The notes below the pieces were generated by a model. That model searched no databases, had not been told where the DNA came from, and saw nothing but the letters and a program-made list of their open reading frames with translations. From Leuctra nigra (lineage: Eukaryota; Arthropoda; Insecta; Plecoptera; Leuctridae): DNA of 64,000 nt. A program made the translations under genes and the position numbers. This document shows, piece after piece, positions 1-12,404 of the stretch. The stretch spans positions 29,231,060 through 29,295,059 of the forward strand of contig OW203768.1 of NCBI GenBank assembly GCA_934045905.1. The letters run 5' to 3'. The first letter of the stretch is position 1. Each line of letters opens with the position of its first letter.

Positions 1-98
1 CGTTCCGTTACCGTTGCGTCATTCTGTAGACATATTTATTAAACTTCTGTTAATCAACATTCCGGTTCCGTCCGTTACGTCGCCGTTACGTCAATTGC
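1..98. repeat. CGTTCCGTTACC-type dispersed repeat (partial)
   Basis: GTTCCGT/CGTTACGTC short motifs recur, and the segment from about 38 onward matches 30,966-31,040. The element is cut by the window edge. Confidence 0.45.
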
Positions 99-2505
99 AG
101 GTAGGACTTATTTCTCGCTGAAGAGTAACTTAATAATGCTCTACCACACGTGACCATGGACAACGTAAAGCCGACGGAAAACGCCATTTTACTTTCCAGG
201 AAAAGAAATGTTCTCTTTCAGTCACATATCTGGCTGGTTTGACTAGCTACAATATTTTGATTTCGACTGCAGTGTTCACAAAAGATCGCTCTCAATGTTT
301 TATAAGACACTAGAGATATTATATCGAGATTTAAGTGGTCTTGTGTGGGTTATTTATTGTGATATTCTTCAAACTGCATGTCTAATTTGTTAGAAACTAG
401 AGATAATTTCTGTATCCGGAAAGAAATCTCGGAACTATCTTCATTTCGATCGTATATTCCTGTGCGATGAACTTTGTTTGTAGTTTCCCAATCATAATCA
501 ACTATTTAAACTGAGTTAAAACTTCTACCAGATATTCACGAGATCTGCAGAGAGAGAATGACGGCGGGAAACTTTCTTAAAAACAAATTAAAACTTTTGT
601 AAAAATCCCAAGAAAAGTCTGACGTTGGTGCAGTGTGCAAGTGCATTACAGATACGTTACTTGCAACTTGAAAGCTGGAACTCCATCCGAGTTCATTCCA
701 AGTCTCTTCTCAGGTAGTGATCCACTGAATATTCATTAATCATCATTAATTCATCAAATGTGAAGGAGAATGTAGTCTAACTATCCTAAGTACCCCCACC
801 CCCTACAATGTAACATTAATTGTTTAATAATGAAATAAATGCTTGAGTGAGAGAAGTCAAACATTTTATATAAAAATAATTAATTTCTGACCGATATTTG
901 AATATAAAAATAAAATATAATTCTAGGGTCAGTATGCTCAAATTTAGGACAATTAAATTAGGACTGTAATAACCAATTACATTCATAGAATGATCAAATC
1001 GGGACCAAAAGTATTGCCCGGGCATTGCCCATTTTTAAATCAAAATCTAAATAATTAATTATGACCATAACTTAATACTTCACAGTTCCAAATTGATTGG
1101 ACTGTAGTTTCACATTTTAGTTTTTTCAATATTAATGCAAAGAATACACGTGACTACTTGTATTAAAATCGACGTTTTAGCGACGTTTGTAAAAAATACT
1201 TAAACTCTTAGTAGGTAAATAAATTAATATCAAAAAACATTGCTCTTATAAATAATGCTCAACTCTAAAACCTATCACATACACCCTTACAATGCCGGTT
1301 GACCCAGTATAAGGCCAACCCCATAAAAATACTATGAGTTAGAAAACACAGACAAGCCACTTCAACAGTCAGAATGCAAATTGAAGTCAACTCCAAAAAT
1401 ATTAGTATAATGCTACTTGAAATATGATTTATGTTCATACGTCGAGTTTCAGCCAAGATGGACCAAGTGCAGCTCATAAACACGCACAAACGGATTAACA
1501 TATATTTGTCCTTCTAATCCTGAAATGTGCGGCAACAAAAGAATTTCCAATCCAACTCGATTACCATCGGAATTTGCAACTATTTTCAAATTCCGCACAG
1601 CGAAGTTTCGGACTGGACCTCGAACGTATCGCATCCAAATGAAGTAAAGATTTATCTCTCCACCCAATATTCAGATGAATTTGAAACCAAACAGCCTCAA
1701 GTTGAGACTCTCACAAGTTTAGTCCTGAGGGGTGGCGAGGAGGTGGGGGAGGGGGAAGCTGGATGCTGAAGCAAAATGAGAGATAAAAAAGCGAACGAAG
1801 AAAACGAATATTTTCTTTGAGCTAGAAAGAGAGCGGCGTCTAAGAGTAGGACAGAGGCGAGCCGGGAGAATAGTAATTCAGTTTGACACTAGCGCCGGCG
1901 TCAGTGGGGTGGAGACAAATGCAACTCGGAAGGGGTGATGCCAACCTAACAGTGTGTACAGGTGGATACACTATATAGGATCAAATCAACGTTATATGAT
2001 GTTCAAAGTACCTACCTTTCGTTTTAACAATTAAGAACCGGGACGGACAAAAAATATAGTTGTGTACCTCAGTTGATAAAGTACTCCCTCCCCCATGTAC
2101 ACCCCCCCCCCTTCCCCCAAAAAATATTGAAAAATGTTCATGCACAAAAGCCCATTATTATAATAATAAGTTGAGTTTAAAGAGTATTTTGTGAAATTTT
2201 TTAGTTTCTATGATCAATTCCGATTTTTTTTATTCTAATATTGTAAATAAATATTAGAAATTTGAGGTAAACTCAAGTCGCGAGAGTTTTGAGAATACGT
2301 TGAAATCCCCCCCCCCCCCCCACGCCTCTCCCCCCCCCCCCCCCCCTCCTTCGTGCATAAAAAGGAGGTCGGTTTCAAATCTAAACCATGTCCCTTTATT
2401 GCCCCGGCACTCTCGTGTTTGGAAGTGTTATTTTAAAGGTAACGAAACCAAAGGAAACCAAATAATAATTAAGATATTTTAAAACATCCTCATGAACGAT
2501 ACTTT
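99..2505. other. No gene recognised; unassigned AT-rich DNA with poly-C tracts
   Basis: No reading frame here has coding character beyond short chance frames. A G-rich purine stretch lies at about 1,728-1,760 and C-homopolymers at about 2,101-2,111, 2,307-2,320 and 2,331-2,346. Confidence 0.5.
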
Positions 2506-2510
2506 TTCAA

Positions 2511-2737
2511 TTCCAATAATTCTTGAGGTAATTGCTCAAAAACCAGTATTTCGTACCATCATCCAATTATTTGTAATGGTGACACCAGGTTTACTATTGA
2601 CCGATAATTGTTCAATATAACTGTATTTGTTGACCGATGGCAATGGATAGAGCTTGATTACATCATTCCAAAAGCGGGCAACGCAAAATGGAGAAACAGG
2701 ACATCGGACCTCCTACCTCTGAGCTACAGCATTGCTC
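2511..2737 (-). mobile_element. MITE-1 copy (TIR CCTCAGAGGTAGAAGG), degenerate
   Basis: Contains the reverse complement of the family core: TTCTTGAGGTAATTGC, then GCTTGATTACATCATTCC, then CCTACCTCTGAGCTAC. One terminal repeat is eroded. Confidence 0.6.
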
Positions 2738-2857
2738 AATACCAGGTGCATTTAAATTAAAGTTAACCCGTCAAGTTTGAGAGTTGATGACAAAAACCTC
2801 CCATTGTCGGCTCCCGTGTCCGTCAATTGAGGTTTTGCAAAAGTACCTTGTCTGTCG

Positions 2858-3023
2858 TTCTACTGAGGTCTTTCGTGGTTTTCCTCAGTCGAGAGAAAAC
2901 GCTGTGATGTTACGTAATAGGTCACGACCGCCTCCTTCCCACACTCCATCCTTACCAAATCATTATCATACACATTCATCCGGCACCATTAGCATAGTAG
3001 CTGAACAGTGCAACATTCAACAC
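2858..3023 (+). mobile_element. SINE copy, degenerate, plus orientation
   Basis: Shows the SINE-1 body in order: CGTGGTTTTCCTCAGTCGA, TAATAGGTCACGACCGCC TCCTTCCCAC, ATTCATCCGGCACCATTAG, GAACAGTGC. The tRNA-like head is not recognisable. Confidence 0.65.
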
Positions 3024-3042
3024 AACAAAATTACAAACATAA

Positions 3043-3343
3043 CGGCTGGGTAGTGAGTTTTGAGACTTTTTAATCCGATTTGCATCAATTTCTGTTAATT
3101 TAAACAATCTTATGACCATTCATTCGTCCTACAGATGTATAGTTCCTGAAAATTGGTAAAAATATGGCATTAAACATCTGGAAGACAAAATATAACTAAT
3201 AAATTAATCTAAGCTGTGAAATAACTTTGTAAACAGTTCTGAAAACGTGTGTGCAGCCTTATTTCATAAACAATTACAAATGCAAAAGATATTGATAAAA
3301 CTCGATTCTAAACCTCTTCAAGGACAAGCCCACTACCCAGCCG
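3043..3343. mobile_element. Foldback MITE-2 copy
   Basis: Ends CGGCTGGGTAGTGAG and its complement CACTACCCAGCCG. The interior has the family core ACAGATGTATAGTTCCTGA and AAAGATATTGATAAAA. Confidence 0.75.
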
Positions 3344-4075
3344 TCTACACTACAAGAAGCTCTAATTTCAATGTCTACCCCCAGAGTGGCTCAACCCCAG
3401 TTGTATAGTTACCATGTTGTGTTGGTAGAACTGCACCGTGGTGTTGTGGAGATGGCCCCTGGTCGAGGTACATGAGGGGGAGGGGGAGGGGGGGGGGGGG
3501 TGACATGAATATGGATGTTCACATCAAATGCGAAGCGAAGAAAACAAACATTCGTTTTTGCCATTTTCTTGCGCCGCTTTTCATCCGTAAATTTGAGAGA
3601 TTTTCAAAGAGCCGATATTTCATGCGATGAAAGTTGTGACTTTCGATTCTTGTTTTCAACTTTGTCGCTCAAACTTGATGTATTTCACGATGAATTAGTG
3701 GGACGTTAATAAATCAGATATCAAGTATGTATTAAACAGAGCAAACACGCTTTAGTAAATATACGAGGAGCTTGATATACTGCATTGTGATATCCTTTTC
3801 TAATCATCCTGAATCACTAACGCATGTTCTACCCATAATGCTCTCATTCACGAATTGCCAACTCACACCCACATCTGCTCACCTTTTTGAATACTTGTGT
3901 TCTGGATACCTTTCCACAAATTGAAAATGAGTGTACACTTAATTTAATTTACTTTTTAGACCATCTGTCAAATTTGTTGACAGTCCTTGTCAAATTAAGC
4001 AATGTCATCGTTAACTCTACCTTTTTTGCTGTAAACAGCACTTATTTTGTATGTAGTACTTACTTTAGAAATGTT
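3344..4075. other. No gene recognised; G-run near 3,475-3,500
   Basis: Apart from a G-rich tract there is no repeat or reading frame that I can support in this stretch. Confidence 0.45.
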
Positions 4076-4285
4076 TAACGTCGCATTGTTCTGAAACTAG
4101 TCCAATGGCGACGAATGAAGGATTATGATGATGAATAGGTCAAGATGGACGGTGGGAAGGAGTCGGTCGTGGCCTATTAGTAGAGAACCTTCCCATCATT
4201 TACCTCTCGACTGTAGGAAAGCACGAAAAAACCACAGTCAGGAAGAAAGACAGAAGGAATCGAACCCAGGGTGCTATTCCCGAAT
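4076..4285 (-). mobile_element. SINE-1 copy, minus orientation
   Basis: TAACGTCGCATTGTTCTG (tail side), then GAAGGATTATGATGATGA, GGTCGTGGCCTATTAGTAG, CCTTCCCATCATTTACCTC, AGTCAGGAAG and GGAATCGAACCC (B-box complement). Confidence 0.75.
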
Positions 4286-4338
4286 TTGTTGAAAATGTTC
4301 GCCATGCGGAATATACAGAGGAATTCATATAACTTATC

Positions 4339-4572
4339 ATTTTTTTCTGGGGCCTAACGTCGCACTGTTCTGCAGCGAGGCTAATGGCGACGGATGAATG
4401 ATTATGATGATGATGATTGGGAGATGATGGTGAGAGTTGGTAAGGATGGAAGGTGGGAAGGAGGCGGTCGTGGCCTATTAGTATGGTACCATTTGCCTGT
4501 CGACTGAGGAAAAACCACAAAAAAAAACAGTCAGGAAGGACGGCCGCGGGAAGCGAACCTGGCCTCCGGAAT
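4339..4572 (-). mobile_element. SINE-1 copy, head truncated
   Basis: Starts with a T-run (poly-A tail complement) and CTGGGGCCTAACGTCGCAC; ends in GGAAGCGAACCTGGCCTCC, where the tRNA head is cut short. It lies about 55 bp from another SINE in the same orientation. Confidence 0.8.
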
Positions 4573-4589
4573 AAAGGAACAAAAGATTT

Positions 4590-6225
4590 CACCAGATATC
4601 GCACATAACATTTTCTCATGCGGTTTAAAATTAAATATATTGTTTCATCAATTCCATTGTGCAGAGGCTCATTTCCGTATGCGAACATTTTCAACTGACT
4701 CGATCTACATCTAGGTATATGCCTCTCAACTTTTCACGAAGCCCTCAAGTTGAGCTGAGCAGAGAATTATTTTACAATCCAAGAACATCACATTCCCCCC
4801 GCGGTCACTTACGTAATTACTTCCCCGCGCAACTTATTTGTCCATGGGATGACTATGAGCTCACAACATATGTTCACTAACAATCCAGAACCATTGAAAA
4901 GACGTCATCTAAGTGTTACTGACAACCAACCCCGTCTGCATCAGACAAACAAATGAATCACATCGATGAGAATTAATTTCACAACACATGTGTACACTTT
5001 AATCAGGCGGACGACGACTAATAATGATATTTGTAACATCTGTCGTTACAACGCTCAGGTATTGGGATTATTGATTTGAGATATCGATATTGGCGAGGGG
5101 CTTATTTCAATGGGGATTTAATTTGGTTAAGAGGTGTATCGGGGTTTTTGAATGGTTTTGAATAATCTGTGGAATAGAGTATGATGGTTGGATTAGTTAT
5201 GATCAGGATTAAATTGAAAAGTGATTGACATACAAAAAACGGCGTACTGAAGCTTATTAATTGTTCTGATAATCATTCGGCAAAACTGTTGCATGGAAAT
5301 ATTTAGCTATATTAGCAGAACACCTTTCGCAACTGTTGGCAGAAATTCAGGCCAAAATCAGTATCATAAACTTTTCAAACAATTCTGTGATGCTGAAAAA
5401 TTACACGTTACATTTATTTTTTACAGTATTGTTGGAGACTATAGGGTGTTTGTTTATATTATCAAAGATATTTAGAGACAAATATTAGCTACGCTATAAT
5501 TATTTTTTACATTTTCGTAAATTGTATCGTACAGAAGTTATTAGGATATTTAGGAAATATTATCTCCAATATTTACTTCGAATGCAGATAATTATAATGA
5601 TATAATAATATAATAAGATCCCATTAAGGCCAATACATATCACGTGACTTTATTTCTCTACATCCGATCAAAAGAAATAGTTACCTATGAGTACATACCT
5701 TACATCGTTCATGTTGAGTAATCCAAGGTGATTTATGAAGGAAATTCACTGCATACTGGAGCTTATCAATATTTGCAGTCAATATTATTTAATTTTGCAG
5801 TGGTTTTATAATAAAAACAACACAAATATCGTGTATACGTACGCGTTTGAAAGCTGTCAAAACCAAGTGCTGTTCGTTTAAACATTACATTCATAATAGT
5901 GGATATAATTAATATCTCAACATTTCGTTGGAAAGATGAAGAAAGAGCGCATGTTTTGTTGGCAAAATTGTGTCAGGTTTGTGATGCATATGTGCCCTTT
6001 TATTAGATTAAAGTTTGCTGTTCTTGGCAACTCATAGGATTTCCTTAAACTTCAGGTCTTGATTTGAGAATATTTAGGTGCAAGGAAGTAAAATCATCTA
6101 ATAAGTTATTTTCGCAGTTCTTTTCTGCGTAGATTTGTTCCAACAGATGTGTCCTAACTTATCTGATGAGTGAGAAGTATTTGCTAAACTGAACCCTTCC
6201 AAATGAAAATGTATAGCTTTTTGGT
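4590..6225. other. No gene or clear repeat seen
   Basis: AT-rich DNA with short chance frames only. Low-complexity ATAATATAAT lies near 5,590-5,620. Confidence 0.45.
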
Positions 6226-6234
6226 TGAAAAGTC

Positions 6235-6428
6235 ACGTGATATGCAGCCACCTTAAGTATAAGAAAATGTAATTATAGTATTTTTTAAGTAGAATGTTTT
6301 ATAGCTTCGTAATGTTTTAGTTATATAAAAGAACAGAGATTGTAAATATTATTAGTAATTATTGTAAATGTAAATGTAGTATTATAGTAGCAAATTGCTA
6401 AATAAATATCTCATTGAATTGAATTGAG
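6235..6428 (+). mobile_element. Possible 3' end of a non-LTR retroposon
   Basis: An AT-rich segment ending AATAAATATCTCATTGAATTGAATTGAG. The AATAAA followed by a short TTGAA repeat resembles a LINE-type 3' terminus with a simple-repeat tail. No reverse transcriptase sequence precedes it, so this would be a short 5'-truncated copy. Confidence 0.3.
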
Positions 6429-6429
6429 A

Positions 6430-7440
6430 AAACTATTAATATAATTGTTGGAGATGCAAATAAAATATAAATTTTGAATAAAGAACGCCATTAACATCCC
6501 ATGTAATAGCTGGAAATACTTAGTGACCAACTATGTGATAATATCCACAAAAGCAGTTCCAGGTCAAATTCACAGACCGGCTGAAATTACCAAGTCTCTA
6601 GGAATGCAATAAAACCAATAATTGCCCCAACACCCGCACAGCTCAAATATTCAAACCACTCGCCTCGAATCACGTCCGCCTTTAATCACAACAATTAACG
6701 GTAATAATTCTCCTCCGAGCAGCATACAGGCGAAAACATCTAGTCACGATACTGCAGACGTCCGATCGTCAGTGGAGGAGGCGCTACGCGCGGGTGTGTC
6801 GAGTGGTGCACTTAGTGGGCGACGGGTGTGCGAGTGTGAATTTGCAGTACTTGGTTATTAGCGGAATGTTGAGGTAAAGAATACCCACGGCTGAGCAGGA
6901 TATAACACGTGACTTACGATAGGCTCGAAATATTTCGACTTCGTAAAAATCAGATACTGGACTCGATAAAACTTGTTCTGGAGGCTTTGCTTCGATTCCT
7001 GTTGCTGAAATTCCGGACTTGTTTGTTGTTTTCCTCAGTCGAAAGACAATAAGTTTCCTACCCGCCATTTTTAATCGGATGAAATGCAGATACCTAAAAG
7101 ATAGTTAATACATTATATTATAGTTTCTTATAACATAACTGAACCTCAGGGGAAAAAGGACGGAAGTCAATTTTAATGATTATCCAGTAATTCTGTTCAT
7201 CAATCATATTTAAAAAAAATATAATCACGGTTTTCTGGAAATTTCTAGAAATTTTTAAAGAGTTTCTAGTCTCTAGAAGGCCGTTTTACCATGGCAACAC
7301 ATTTTTACATGTAAAACTGCACTTTTCAGATGGAAAAAAGAAAAATAAAGCAGTAAAACTCTCATAGCTCGGTAAAACGTCCACGAAGGTATACATTTTA
7401 AAATGTTATAATAAAATATTGCATCTGATACACGCTATAG
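6430..7440. other. No gene recognised; SINE fragment near 7,020-7,060
   Basis: A CpG-richer patch lies at about 6,765-6,840. GTTTTCCTCAGTCGAAAG at about 7,030 matches the SINE-1 body. Nothing else is supportable. Confidence 0.4.
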
Positions 7441-7461
7441 GGTCGTTCCACCGGAATTAGA

Positions 7462-9446
7462 CCAGTGGTCGTTGCGGCACTATTTAATACAATTTTCTAA
7501 CTTTGCTCACAGAAACATATATACTTATGAATGTAAAAACGATTTTTTGCATATTTTTTACTTTTGTCGTTTAGAAGATACGGGCCTTAGAGGTTTGGAG
7601 AACAAGCAAAATAAGGGTATACGGCAAGTCTTACATTTGTACCAAAAACAAAGATAATTGTGTTCAACCAGCGTTGTTAGATTCAGAAAATGTTCATCTT
7701 TCAATAAAAAAATTCAACATTTGATTTGGGAAACTCTAACTGTGCAAATTTGGAGTGCATATTTTCGGCGGGAAATCGTGTTTTTTTGAATTTTTGAGCC
7801 AATGTTTTTCGTTCAATGTTAATTATTTCAAAACAAATATTTTTGTGTATGGACTACATACCAAGTGGCATAATAATTAGCTGATAAACATTTAAAATTA
7901 TTCCATTAACCTAGCTAAAAAAATATCCAAATATTTGGGAATTTAATTTTTTCCCATTTTCAAGGTCATCGTACGGAAAAGGGGGACCTCGTATAATCTG
8001 GTGAAACATACACTAAGATTGGCGAATATAAGGTTGATAATTACTGAAAGTTTTGTTTTGTATATTGGCTTGGTATAGAAGTTACGATACTGTCCTTGGG
8101 GTCAAAATTGAAAATAAATTAATTTTTGACATTTTTGAGGTCATAGTACGGAAAAGGGGGACCACATATATTCTGGAAAGAGATGCGTTTACATTCACGT
8201 ATATAAGGTTAGTAATTACCGAAAGTTTTGTTTTGTATATTAGTTTGGTATAGAAGTTAGGTATCATTGATGAGGTATTCACGGCTCAAATTTACTTCTG
8301 ATTCAGATTTTATAAAAAAAACATTAATGATGCACATTTATGATATACGCATGATTATTATTTTAATTTTTACTATATAAATATCAACGATCAAGATTTC
8401 ATCGCTTTAGATGATTTAAAATATTAGACCTAGGTGTAGTACAACCCGAAGATAAATAAATATGATAATTTAGAATCTTGTCAGTTTTAAGTTAACATGA
8501 TATACAAAACCAAACATTGAGAAATTAAGAACATTAACATCACCAATTCAATCGTAATTTTTTACAGAATTAATGAGGTCCCCCTTTTCCGTACTATGAC
8601 CTACAAAATGCCAAAAATTAACTTATTTTCCATATGCAGTACCTCATCAACGTTACTGTAACTTCTATACCAAACTAATATACAAAACAAAACTTTCGGT
8701 AATTACTAACCTTATATACGTGAATGTAAGCGCATCTCTTTCCAGAATATATGTGGTCCCCCTTTCCGTACTATGACCTCGAAAATGTCAAATTTTTTTT
8801 TATTTTCAATTTTGACCCTAAGGACAGTATCGTAACTTCTATACCAAGTCAATATACAAAACAAAACTTTCAGTAATTATCAACCTTATATTCGCCAATC
8901 TTAGTGTATGTTCCACCAGTTTATACGAGGTCCCCCTTTTCCGTACGATGACCTTGAAAATGGGAACAAATTAAATTCCCAAATATTTGGATATTTTTTT
9001 AGCTAGGTTAATGGAATAATTTTAAATGTTTATCAGCTAATTATTATGCCACTTGGTATGTAGTCCATACACAAAAATATTTGTTTTGAAATAACTAACA
9101 TTGAACGAAAAACATTGGCTCAAAAATTCAAAAAAACACGATTTCCCGCCGAAAATGTGCACCCCAAATTTGCACAGTTAGAGTTTCCCCAATCAAATGT
9201 TGAATTTTTTTATTGAAAGATTAACATTTTCTGAATCTAACAACGCTGGTGGAACACAATTATCTTTGTTTTTGGTACAAATGTAAGACGTGCCGTATAC
9301 CCTTATTTTACTTGTTCTCCAAACCTCTAAGGCCCGTATCTTCTAAGCGACAAAAGTAAAAAATATGCAAAAAATCGTTTTTACATTCATAAGTATATAT
9401 GTTTCTGTGAGCAAAGTTAGAAAATCGTATTAAATAGTGCCGCAAC
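7462..9446. repeat. ~2 kb inverted repeat with ~800 bp arms
   Basis: The left arm (about 7,462-8,282) and right arm (about 8,637-9,446) are near-perfect reverse complements. GCGGCACTATTTAATAC on the left pairs with GTATTAAATAGTGCCGC on the right, and TTTGGTATAGAAGTTA pairs with its complement at about 8,660. The loop is about 350 bp. Inside each arm is a direct repeat of about 170 bp starting GTCATNGTACGGAAAAGGGGGACC (7,966 and 8,141), with a further related piece in the loop at about 8,578-8,600. No protein is encoded. It may be a large foldback element or an inverted-duplication locus. Confidence 0.9.
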
Positions 9447-9799
9447 AATTTTTCTTAAAATTGGTCTATTACTGGTGGAATAAGCCTATAGTAGTTTTTC
9501 AAAAAATTAAATTTTTGGGAAAGCAGCCAAATACGTTTTTAAAAATATCAGCATGACATTTTCCATATGGTCGCAATGTTAAATTGAGAAAAAATACTGT
9601 AACTTTGAAGCGATATATCTCTGAAATTAGTTCACGTTGACCACTTTTTCTCACCATATTATGATGCAGAACATAAAAATCTATTTATATGCGAAATTTG
9701 AACGATTTCAATACAGAAGTGAAATTCGGAGATCCCTCCTTAATGATAACACCATTGAAAGAGAACACTTCAATACAACTGTATTTGTTGATACAGTAA

Positions 9800-9965
9800 A
9801 GATGGAATGTGGGAAAAAGGTGGTCGTGTCTCATTAGTAACCTTCCCATCATTTGCCTATCGTCTGAGAAAAACCATGTAAACATCCCCAGTCAGGAAGG
9901 TCAGTCTCGGAAATCGAACCCCGGAGTTAAAGTCGAGTCAACACCTGAGCCAACTAGCTCATTAC
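9800..9965 (-). mobile_element. SINE-1 copy, diverged
   Basis: GGTGGTCGTGTCTCATTAG, CCTTCCCATCATTTGCC, CCAGTCAGGAAGG and AAATCGAACCCC, followed by CTGAGCCAACTAG at the A-box position. Confidence 0.65.
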
Positions 9966-10344
9966 AAATATAACTGTAAAGAAAGAAACCCACAAGCTGT
10001 CATGTCAATCTTTCTAATGTGTACAGAAATAAATCTTATCTTATAATTAGATCTTAAACGCAATGCAAGTACATTTGTGAAAGTGTAATAACAAGCTGAG
10101 TTCAATCTCACGTACAAAGTAATAAATAAGTTTCTATAATTAAGACATTTCATTAAATCAAGACATTTTATTACAAAAGCTGCTTTTAACAAAGCCTCAC
10201 TATTCGTATTCTCAATAAGAATACAGCCAATCATGTTGCTGGAAATTGAGTTGTTCCACGAATAATATTTATTCACAGGTCGTGAAAACAGGTTCCAATG
10301 ATGAATCTGTGATCGATGTTGAGTGAAGGTGTCAAAGCTCGTAA
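9966..10344. other. No gene or repeat recognised
   Basis: AT-rich. The minus frame of 104 codons here has no homolog that I know, no flanking splice context and no leader peptide. Confidence 0.4.
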
Positions 10345-10545
10345 TTATGCTAATTATCCCAGCATTGAGCGTGGGAACCCGGGTTCGAGCCTCGGACAGT
10401 GAATGATGACGTCATGTGATGACAGACTGACTGGAGGCACCGAGATCGAGTCCAGGGGACGGCTGCTCGGATTGTCACACATCGGGATTCGTTCTGGGGA
10501 AGATCGTGGTCAAACCAAAATGTGTCTTTCCAACTTCGGAAATTC
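10345..10545 (+). mobile_element. Possible second tRNA-related SINE type
   Basis: CCCGGGTTCGAGCCTCGG contains a good B box (GGTTCGAGCC), and GATCGTGGTCAAACC follows about 110 bases later. No convincing A box or tail is seen, so this is tentative. Confidence 0.3.
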
Positions 10546-10700
10546 ACTACCAGGACTAATGACTCTTTTCAAATTTAGATAATTTATAGTAATTACTAAT
10601 AATTTGATAAGTTAGCTAAAGGTTTGATTAAGTTACCCCTCAGTCGAGAGGTAAATGTTGGGTATAGGTTCACACCATTGGATTATGATTTTAAAATTAC

Positions 10701-10985
10701 TTTTTTTGGTCTGGGGCTTAACGTCGCACTGTTCTGCAGCGAGGCTAATGGCGACGGATGAATGATTATGATGATTGGGAGATGATGGTGAAGAGTAGGT
10801 AAGGATGGAAGGTGGGAAGGAGGCGGTCGTGGCCTATTAGTGGGGTACCTTCCCAGCATTTGCCTATCGATCGACTGAGGGAAAACCACGAAAAACCCCC
10901 AGTCAGGAAGGACGGCCGCGGGAATCGAACCGGAGCCTCCGGAATACAAGTTCAGAGCGTTAACCACTCAGCCATACATGATGTC
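10701..10985 (-). mobile_element. SINE-1, near full length
   Basis: Best-preserved copy. Read on the minus strand: A box TGGCTGAGTGG (10,974-10,964), B box GGTTCGATTCC near 10,930, then CAGTCG and CTTCCCAGCATT complements, a body with TAATAGGCCACGACCG, the ATCATTCATCCGTCGCC segment, GAACAGTGCGACGTTAAGC, and an A-run tail at 10,707-10,701. This is the layout of a tRNA-derived SINE (head, body, A-tail), about 280 bp. Confidence 0.85.
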
Positions 10986-11139
10986 AGCCCAAGAAGGTTT
11001 AAATGATGTCAGCCATAAATTTCAAAAATACGATTAGATGTATATAGGTAACAATGTTTTGGCTGATATTGCCCAAAATATGGTGAGTTTATAAATATCA
11101 TTTATAGAATTATGAAAATGTATCAGATTATAGTTCGTA

Positions 11140-11326
11140 ACACATAGGTAGAAGGTCGGAAGTCCATTTCAATCATAATTGAGGTAAACTCGTAAACTTC
11201 TGGGTTCATCCAATTATAAGTTGTAAATGAGTCATTGTGGCAATTGATAGAGCTTGCTTACATCATTCCAAAAGTGTGCAACGCAAAATCAAGAGAATAG
11301 ACTTCCGTCTTTCTGCCTCTGAGGTA
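11140..11326. mobile_element. MITE-1 copy
   Basis: ATAGGTAGAAGGTCGGAAGTC at the left and TTTCTGCCTCTGAGGTA at the right; the interior has AGCTTGCTTACATCATTCC. Internally rearranged relative to the 37,959 copy. Confidence 0.7.
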
Positions 11327-12050
11327 CTGATATACATGCAAACATTCTCGACCATCTTCTGCAACGGCGGAGATTCGTCTCATCTCGAGATCTGAATCAC
11401 GTAGAATCTTCACTAACACATGTTCAACATCATTCTCCTTCGATACAACTTCCATATTCCTCTCCAATCTTTGAATAATTACCATTGTCTATCATTTGAG
11501 GCGCGGGCGGTCGTTTAAAAAATAAACAAACCCACACACATCACGCAGCACCCCAGGAGCTATTCGACGAATTCCACCGGCCGTTCCCAAACCCACTCTG
11601 CTCGTGAATTGAAATGTTGATTGATTGATTGATTATCGGTTATCACTTATCAAGAAAATGTTGAAAACTGTCCTAAAAGGGCAACTTTTGGCAACCGGCT
11701 CTCTATCTCTATATACACACCTATATCATTAATCAATAGCATTAGGGGTTGTGGTCAGCGAATGTATATATACATGCGGTGTAATTGAGGGGAGGGGGGA
11801 GTGACGTCATTTCTTTTAGCGTCGAAGCCACGCCCCTATCGTCGCCTTATCCCCACTCCAACTCATCAAGGGGTAGTTAACCCTCTCCCTCCCGACTGGA
11901 CCAGAGAGGAAGAAGAAATCACGCTGATTACAAATGACATCTTTAGTTCAGAGTGGGATTGCTAAATTTTATTTAGAGCTCTCAATTCATACAAATTAAT
12001 GAATCTTCGAAAAATGTCAACACCGGTTTTTTATAAGTGTTTTTTATTGT
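11327..12050. other. No gene recognised; short GATT microsatellite
   Basis: (TTGA)n at about 11,611-11,634. A 75-codon minus frame at 11,258-11,485 looks mildly protein-like but overlaps MITE-1 and lacks other support. Confidence 0.4.
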
Positions 12051-12054
12051 TCTG

Positions 12055-12401
12055 GAGTAGTGAGCGTGGCCTTGAAGAGTTTTTTAATCGATTTTTATCA
12101 ATATCTTTTACCAATGTACTTGTTATAGGGCTTTGTACGAGTATTCAGAACAGTTCAATTGAAAATAATTTCATAGTTTGGAATAAGATAGTTTTATTTT
12201 GTTCAACAGATGTTTAGTGCCATAATTTTACTAATTTTCGGGCACTAACATCTGCAGGACAAAGTAAATCTAATAAACCATTACAAGCTTTGGAATTATT
12301 TTCATTGAACTGTTCTGAATACTCGTACAAAGCCTTATTTTGTTAACAATTACATTGGTAAAAGATATTGATACAAATCGATTAAAAAACTCTTCAATGA
12401 C
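12055..12401. mobile_element. Foldback MITE-2 copy
   Basis: TAGTGAGCGTGGCCTTGAAGA at the left; TTAAAAAACTCTTCAATGAC at the right. The two halves are reverse complements through GGCTTTGTACGAGTATTC and GAATACTCGTACAAAGCC, with a central ACAGATGTTTAGTGCC and its complement. Confidence 0.85.
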
Positions 12402-12404
12402 ATA

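Noticed and set aside
4200..4694. 164-codon minus frame
   Set aside because: It is made of two SINE-1 copies read in sense orientation; SINEs do not encode protein.
10701..10985. tRNA gene (A and B boxes present)
   Set aside because: No complete cloverleaf or acceptor stem pairing is visible; the boxes are the promoter of a SINE with body and A-tail.
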